Assembly (NCBI GenBank): GCA_015493625.1
Contig: WGCT01000505.1
Coordinates: 1 to 11,309 of the forward strand
Length of the DNA stretch: 11,309 nt
DNA from: Draconibacterium sp.
Lineage (GTDB): Bacteria; Bacteroidota; Bacteroidia; Bacteroidales; Prolixibacteraceae
Direction of reading: 5' to 3'
Shown here: positions 7,701 to 11,309 of the stretch, piece after piece
How positions within the stretch are numbered: the first letter of the stretch is position 1
How the letters are laid out: every line of letters starts with the position of its first letter
Notes under the pieces: generated by a model
Seen by the model: the letters and a program-made list of their open reading frames with translations, nothing else
Database searches by the model: none
What the model was told of the DNA's origin: nothing
Translations under genes and position numbers: made by a program

Positions 7701-8879
7701 ATGAGTCGAATTGTAGTAGGGCTATCAGGTGGCGTAGATTCGAGTGTAGCTGCCTATTTGCTTAAGGAGCAGGGGCACGATGTAGTTGCACTTTTTATGG
7801 TAAACTGGCACGAGCGTGTTGGTAATATTACCAGCGCCTGTACGTGGGAAGAGGACGCATTGATTGCAAGAATGGTGGCAAAAAAACTCGACATTCCGTT
7901 TCATATTGTCGATTTAAGCGTTGACTACAAAAAACGGGTAGTTGACTATATGTTTGCCGAATATCAAGCGGGGAGGACTCCCAATCCCGATGTACTTTGT
8001 AACCGCGAAATAAAATTCGATACATTTTTAAACGAGGCGATGAAATTTGATGCCGATTTTGTGGCAACCGGCCACTACTGCAGAAAAACTGAATTCGTAA
8101 AAAACGGAAAACTCATTCATCAGCTTTTAGCAGGAAAAGACCCGAATAAAGACCAGAGCTATTTTCTTTGTCAACTCAATCAGCAACAACTTTCGAAAGC
8201 AATATTTCCCATTGGCAACTTGTTAAAACCCAAAGTGCGGGAAATTGCTCGCGAACAAAATCTCCCCACTGCCGAACGGAAAGATTCGCAGGGAATTTGT
8301 TTTGTTGGAAAAGTTGACCTGCCCACATTTTTACAGCAACAACTGCAACCAAAACCCGGAAATATTATTGAAATTCCGGCATCGTTTATGGCAAAAAAGA
8401 AACAGATAGAAATTATTGAAGAGAACTACAATAAACTCTGTTTCCCATTCCCATACAAACCGTGGAACGGCAAAATTATTGGCGAACATCAGGGAGCACA
8501 CTACTATACTATTGGCCAACGAAAAGGGCTGAACATTGGCGGTCATAAAGAACCACTTTTTGTTATCGCTACCGACGTAAAACGAAACATTATTTATGTA
8601 GGCGAAGGCCGGAATCATCCGGGGTTACACAGGAAAGGACTGTTTGTTAAAGCCGAAGAGATGCACTGGATTCGCCCCGATTTAAAAATGGAAACGGGAG
8701 AAAAACGTGAGTTCGATATAAGAATCAGGTACCGGCAACCCCTCGAAAAAGGAACCATACATTTAAAAGATGAGGGTGCATATTTTCTTTTCGATAACGA
8801 ACAACGCGGAATCACACCGGGGCAGTTTGCTGCCTGGTATTCCGATGATGAACTTATTGGCTCGGGAGTAATTCAGTAA
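7701..8879 (+). CDS. mnmA: tRNA-specific 2-thiouridylase MnmA
   Basis: MnmA adenylates and then thiolates C2 of wobble uridine 34 in tRNAs for Lys, Glu and Gln, taking sulfur from a persulfide relay. The PP-loop ATP site SGGVDSS is at 9-15. The two catalytic cysteines are C100 in NPDVLCNREIKF and C200 in DSQGICFVG; ATGHY (122-126), DQSYFL (151-156) and YYTIGQRKGL (268-277) are further family marks. The start is fixed because the PP-loop follows almost at once. At 392 aa it is longer than E. coli MnmA (about 368): an insertion of roughly 30 residues (about 226-257, lysine- and aromatic-rich) lies between the PGNII segment and the IGEHQGAHYYT segment. It appears monocistronic. Bacteroidota often carry more than one mnmA paralogue, so this may be one of several. 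Confidence 0.95.
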   Translation: MSRIVVGLSGGVDSSVAAYLLKEQGHDVVALFMVNWHERVGNITSACTWEEDALIARMVAKKLDIPFHIVDLSVDYKKRVVDYMFAEYQAGRTPNPDVLCNREIKFDTFLNEAMKFDADFVATGHYCRKTEFVKNGKLIHQLLAGKDPNKDQSYFLCQLNQQQLSKAIFPIGNLLKPKVREIAREQNLPTAERKDSQGICFVGKVDLPTFLQQQLQPKPGNIIEIPASFMAKKKQIEIIEENYNKLCFPFPYKPWNGKIIGEHQGAHYYTIGQRKGLNIGGHKEPLFVIATDVKRNIIYVGEGRNHPGLHRKGLFVKAEEMHWIRPDLKMETGEKREFDIRIRYRQPLEKGTIHLKDEGAYFLFDNEQRGITPGQFAAWYSDDELIGSGVIQ

Positions 8880-8938
8880 CAAACTCAACTAAATATGTAC
8901 TCAACCCACATAAGTTTTCTACTCCAATACTACACCTG

Positions 8939-8960
8939 AATTATACGAATAATTTTTTTT
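8939..8960 (+). terminator. Weak AT-rich terminator-like hairpin after mnmA
   Basis: AATTAT (8939-8944) and ATAATT (8949-8954) form a 6-bp stem around ACGA, running into a T tract at 8953-8960. An all-AT stem is weak, so this could be a poor terminator of mnmA or chance in AT-rich DNA. Confidence 0.3.
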
Positions 8961-8994
8961 CATTCTCACGCAACCCGAAACACTTTTTTTTCAT
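8953..8994. repeat. Direct repeat of TTTTTTTTCAT, two copies 31 bp apart
   Basis: The 11-mer occurs at 8953-8963 and 8984-8994, each copy starting with eight T residues. The 31-bp period is about three helical turns. It lies upstream of the envelope gene pair and could bend DNA or vary in length by slippage. Confidence 0.6.
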
Positions 8995-9004
8995 CTATAC
9001 GGTA

Positions 9005-9028
9005 AATAAACAATAAACAATAAACAAT
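9005..9028. repeat. Three perfect tandem copies of the heptamer AATAAAC before a start codon
   Basis: AATAAAC occurs at 9005-9011, 9012-9018 and 9019-9025, followed by AAT and then the ATG at 9029. The array therefore occupies the whole leader just before the start codon. Each copy gained or lost would move upstream signals by 7 bp. Confidence 0.85.
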
Positions 9029-9799
9029 ATGAAGAAACTATGTCTCTTGGTGTTAATCGCACTCCTGACATTCCCCGCTATGTCGCAAACAAAAAAAGGG
9101 TATATATACCTGAAAAACGGGTCGATTCTAAAAGGTAAATTTAAGTACTCCGATGATTTGGAGAAAGTGAAAGTTGAAACCGATGAGAATGTATTGGTTT
9201 TTAACTCGTCGGAAGTAGACAGCATTGTTGGAGCAAAAGCCTATTTTAAGAAAAATCACAAAACAGAAGCCTCCGGTTCTCCTTTTTTTGTTCGTACCGA
9301 AATTGGCGTACTTGTGGGAAACTCGGAAAACAGCCAGTCGGCTCCGTTGAGTTTTACATCAACCGTTAACTACACAATTCAATCGCATTTCTCGGCAGGA
9401 GTTGGTGTGGGAGTCGAATTCCTAAAAGAGTCGTATCTGCCGGTATTTGCCAATTTCGAATATAAATTCAGAGATGCATATTCAACCCCGTATATTTTTC
9501 TGAAAGCCGGATACCAGATTCCGTTAGAAGAGTCGCAACAAATCTACACCGATGTTTATCCGATTTGGTACGACGTCTATCAGCCCATGCCCAATTACAA
9601 TCCTCAACAACCTATGGATACAAAAGGCGGTTTTCTAATTAATCCCGGTGTAGGTTACCAACGCATGTTTTCATCAGGTTTCGGGATGTCGTTTGCCTTT
9701 GGTTACCAATTTCACCGCTTACATTATAAAGGCGAAAACGATTACGGCCTCGACATCGATTACAATCGCTTAACGATTAAACTTGGTTTTATCTTTTAA
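9029..9799 (+). CDS. Predicted outer-membrane beta-barrel protein with small N-terminal domain, function unknown
   Basis: The 256-residue product has a clear signal peptide (1-19, cleavage after AMS). Residues 22-68 form a small strand-rich domain (GYIYLKNGSILKGKF through SSEVDSIV) that reminds me of Sm-like or SH3-like folds seen before other domains in Bacteroidota envelope proteins; this is resemblance only. Residues 86-256 show alternating polar/hydrophobic strands with many Gly, Tyr and Phe residues, and the chain ends in IKLGFIF, a terminal phenylalanine typical of outer-membrane barrels. About eight strands are plausible. A loop rich in Pro, Tyr and Gln (about 175-195) would lie outside the cell or in a turn. 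It lies 11 bp before the LVIVD lipoprotein gene, so the two are likely one operon. I cannot name a substrate. Confidence 0.75.
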   Translation: MKKLCLLVLIALLTFPAMSQTKKGYIYLKNGSILKGKFKYSDDLEKVKVETDENVLVFNSSEVDSIVGAKAYFKKNHKTEASGSPFFVRTEIGVLVGNSENSQSAPLSFTSTVNYTIQSHFSAGVGVGVEFLKESYLPVFANFEYKFRDAYSTPYIFLKAGYQIPLEESQQIYTDVYPIWYDVYQPMPNYNPQQPMDTKGGFLINPGVGYQRMFSSGFGMSFAFGYQFHRLHYKGENDYGLDIDYNRLTIKLGFIF

Positions 9800-9810
9800 T
9801 ATTCTGAACT

Positions 9811-11106
9811 ATGAAAACAATAAAAAATATAGCAGCACTGTTAATTTTATTCGTCGCATTTAACTCGTGCAAAGACATTTATACCGAAGTATTTACTGCC
9901 AACTCACCCATTTACATGTCGTACGAAGATTTACGGTCGGCAGTAAAAGTTACCTCGCCCCGCGATTTGGAGAACACCGGAAAAATCTATTTTAAAGACA
10001 ATTATATTTTTGTGAACGAAGAGCTGAAAGGAATTCATATTATTGACAATAACGACCCTTCAAATCCACAAAATATAGGGTTTATTGAAATTCCGGGAAA
10101 CGTTGATATTGCCATTAAAAACAACACGCTTTTTGCCGATAGTTATGTCGATTTAGTAGCACTCGACATTTCAGATGTTACAAACCCGGTTGAAGTAAAG
10201 CGGATTAATGATGTATTTCCGTACACTACTCCTAAACCGGAAAACGAAGACCTCCGGCTAGCAAAAGTCGATCAGGAAAAAGGAGTTGTAATTGATTGGG
10301 AGGTGAAGAAAATTCGTCAGCAGATGGAATACCACTACTACCCATATTATGTGTTTGGTGGCATGCGCAAAGACTATTCAATGGCTGAGATGTCGGATGG
10401 TGGAGCAGCCCCTGTGGCAAATGGTGGTTCGGCGTTTGGAGTTGGCGGGTCGATGGCTCGTTTTGGATTATACGACGACTATTTATATGTAGTCGATAAA
10501 TCAACGCTATTTATGTTCGATGTAAAAAATCCTGAATCGCCAACCAACATTGGCAAACAAAATGTAGGCTGGGACATTGAAACGATGTTTATTTACGACA
10601 ACCGTATCTTTTTTGGCACCCAATCGGGAATGCAAATTTTTAGTCTCGAAGTTCCCACCGTACCAAAATATGTTTCCAATTTCTGGCATATTACCAGTTG
10701 CGACCCGGTTATTATTTCCAAAGGCTACGCATACATTACGCTACGCGGCGGCACACGTTGCGGAAGCAGCGTAAACAGGCTCGACGTTTTAAAACTGGCA
10801 GATAATTATATCGACAATACACTCGTTGCTTCGTATCCGCTAAATGGCCCGTACGGACTGGGAATTGACGACGAAACCCTCTTTGTTTGCGACGGTGATG
10901 CTGGATTAAAAGTTTACAGCGTTGAAGATAAAAAACATATAGACGACCACCAGATTGCTACTTTCTCGAACATTAATACATACGATGTTATTCCATTTAA
11001 AAACCACCTGTTTATGATTGGCGACGATGGATTTTATCAGTACGATTATTCAGACTTACAAAACATTCATCAAATTAGTTTTATTCCGGTTAAGAAAAAA
11101 GATTAG
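9811..11106 (+). CDS. LVIVD-repeat beta-propeller lipoprotein, function unknown
   Basis: The N-terminus is a lipoprotein signal peptide ending in AFNSC, with C20 the predicted lipidated residue, followed by KDIYTE. The body is a series of short strand repeats of the LVIVD type, with patterns such as GIHIIDNNDPSNPQNIG (74-90), LVALDISDVTNPVEV (115-129), LFMFDVKNPESPTNIG (233-248), MQIFSLEVPTVPKYV (274-288) and LKVYSVEDKK (366-375), which normally build a beta-propeller. A glycine- and alanine-rich insert (about 192-215) interrupts the propeller. Cysteines 297 and 317 flank a strand and could form a disulfide after export. It would sit on the outer membrane, facing either the periplasm or the surface. 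Function is unknown; propellers of this class usually bind partners rather than catalyse. The stop is TAG at 11104-11106, followed by a strong terminator. Confidence 0.85.
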   Translation: MKTIKNIAALLILFVAFNSCKDIYTEVFTANSPIYMSYEDLRSAVKVTSPRDLENTGKIYFKDNYIFVNEELKGIHIIDNNDPSNPQNIGFIEIPGNVDIAIKNNTLFADSYVDLVALDISDVTNPVEVKRINDVFPYTTPKPENEDLRLAKVDQEKGVVIDWEVKKIRQQMEYHYYPYYVFGGMRKDYSMAEMSDGGAAPVANGGSAFGVGGSMARFGLYDDYLYVVDKSTLFMFDVKNPESPTNIGKQNVGWDIETMFIYDNRIFFGTQSGMQIFSLEVPTVPKYVSNFWHITSCDPVIISKGYAYITLRGGTRCGSSVNRLDVLKLADNYIDNTLVASYPLNGPYGLGIDDETLFVCDGDAGLKVYSVEDKKHIDDHQIATFSNINTYDVIPFKNHLFMIGDDGFYQYDYSDLQNIHQISFIPVKKKD

Positions 11107-11138
11107 ATTTATTTGGTAATTGTGGAGACATCAGAAAT

Positions 11139-11192
11139 CCCCCTGTTTCAATGAACCCATTAATGGGTTACAAGAAACAGGGGGTATTTTTT
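11139..11192 (+). terminator. Two-tier intrinsic terminator after the envelope pair
   Basis: CCCCCTGTTTC (11139-11149) pairs perfectly with GAAACAGGGGG (11174-11184), followed by TATTTTTT. The loop itself contains the palindrome AACCCATTAATGGGTT (11154-11169), so the RNA would fold as a hairpin stacked on a hairpin. It lies 32 bp after the LVIVD gene stop. The T-run lies on the plus side; on the minus strand the stem is followed by ATTTCTGA, so it is one-directional. Confidence 0.85.
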
Positions 11193-11211
11193 AAAATTTC
11201 AATATGGCTAA

Positions 11212-11239
11212 ATGCCAATATTTATAAAACTTTTGGCAT
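11212..11239. repeat. Inverted repeat upstream of yicC
   Basis: ATGCCAA (11212-11218) and TTGGCAT (11233-11239) are a perfect 7-bp inverted repeat with a 14-nt spacer. A competing short hairpin, TGGC-TAAAT-GCCA (11205-11217), uses the same left arm. It is too far from a T-run to be a terminator and may be an operator for the next gene or chance. Confidence 0.35.
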
Positions 11240-11289
11240 CCTCCATTCTTCTTCCAACTTTATAATTAAATTAGCGCAAAATTTCAATT

Positions 11290-11309
11290 ATGATAAAATC
11301 AATGACCGG
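11290..11309 (+). CDS. yicC: Start of a YicC-family endoribonuclease gene, cut by right window edge
   Basis: ATG at 11290 opens a frame that reads MIKSMT plus the first two bases of a glycine codon. M-I-K/R-S-M-T-G is the very conserved N-terminus of YicC/YloC proteins, recently characterised as endoribonucleases linked to RNA turnover. Only 20 nt are visible, so the call rests on this short match, its position after a strong terminator and the fitting strand. In many bacteria gmk follows yicC, which would be a simple test just outside the window. Confidence 0.65.

Noticed and set aside
8995..9225. Minus-strand frame ending in a YCLFTV-like tail over the heptamer repeats
   Set aside because: The tail is simply the translation of the AATAAAC repeat complement; spurious frames of this sort come with such repeats.
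10232..10504. 90-codon minus-strand frame opposite the LVIVD lipoprotein gene
   Set aside because: It is antisense to clear repeat-encoding sequence and has no start signal or domain character.
1..11309. CRISPR array, insertion sequence, phage or defence system
   Set aside because: No spaced repeats, transposase, integrase, nuclease or toxin-antitoxin-like genes are visible; gene content and spacing are those of ordinary housekeeping chromosome.

Overview
The window reads as ordinary chromosome from a member of the Bacteroidota, probably a marine-type Bacteroidales/Marinilabiliales lineage (Prolixibacteraceae-like is my best guess, not a proof). The grounds are: AT-rich DNA with little Shine-Dalgarno signal before starts; several upstream boxes matching TAnnTTTG, the -7 element of the Bacteroidota housekeeping sigma factor; proteins found mainly in this phylum (DUF5683, LVIVD-repeat lipoproteins); and the local order parA-parB-DUF5683-mltD. 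All recognised protein genes lie on the plus strand.

Layout. (1) Positions 1-2036 hold the 3' part of priA (replication restart helicase), cut by the left window edge. (2) Positions 2128-3123 hold an RfaE1/HldA-type heptose-7-phosphate kinase with a GTG start. (3) Positions 3246-4918 hold the chromosome partition pair parA-parB, 5 bp apart. (4) Positions 4979-7247 hold a DUF5683 membrane protein and a MltD-like lytic transglycosylase with LysM domains, 4 bp apart and probably co-transcribed. (5) Positions 7248-7700 are a 453-bp gap with no protein gene. It contains a terminator-like inverted repeat on the plus strand and, on the minus strand, what looks like a complete small RNA unit: a promoter-like -33/-7 pair, two small hairpins, and a strong intrinsic terminator with a GAAA loop. 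(6) Positions 7701-8879 hold mnmA (tRNA 2-thiouridylase), possibly leaderless. (7) Positions 9029-11106 hold a two-gene envelope unit: a predicted outer-membrane beta-barrel protein with a small N-terminal domain, and an LVIVD-repeat beta-propeller lipoprotein. It is preceded by slip-prone repeats and followed by a two-tier intrinsic terminator. (8) Position 11290 to the right edge holds the first seven residues (the seventh codon incomplete) of what looks like YicC.

The genes fall into housekeeping roles: DNA replication and segregation (priA, parAB), LPS core precursor synthesis (rfaE1), cell-wall remodelling (mltD and its DUF5683 partner), tRNA modification (mnmA), RNA turnover (yicC), and an envelope pair of unknown function. 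No mobile element, CRISPR array, rRNA or tRNA is visible. The least explained element is the candidate minus-strand small RNA at about 7513-7590. No exotic multi-gene system is evident.
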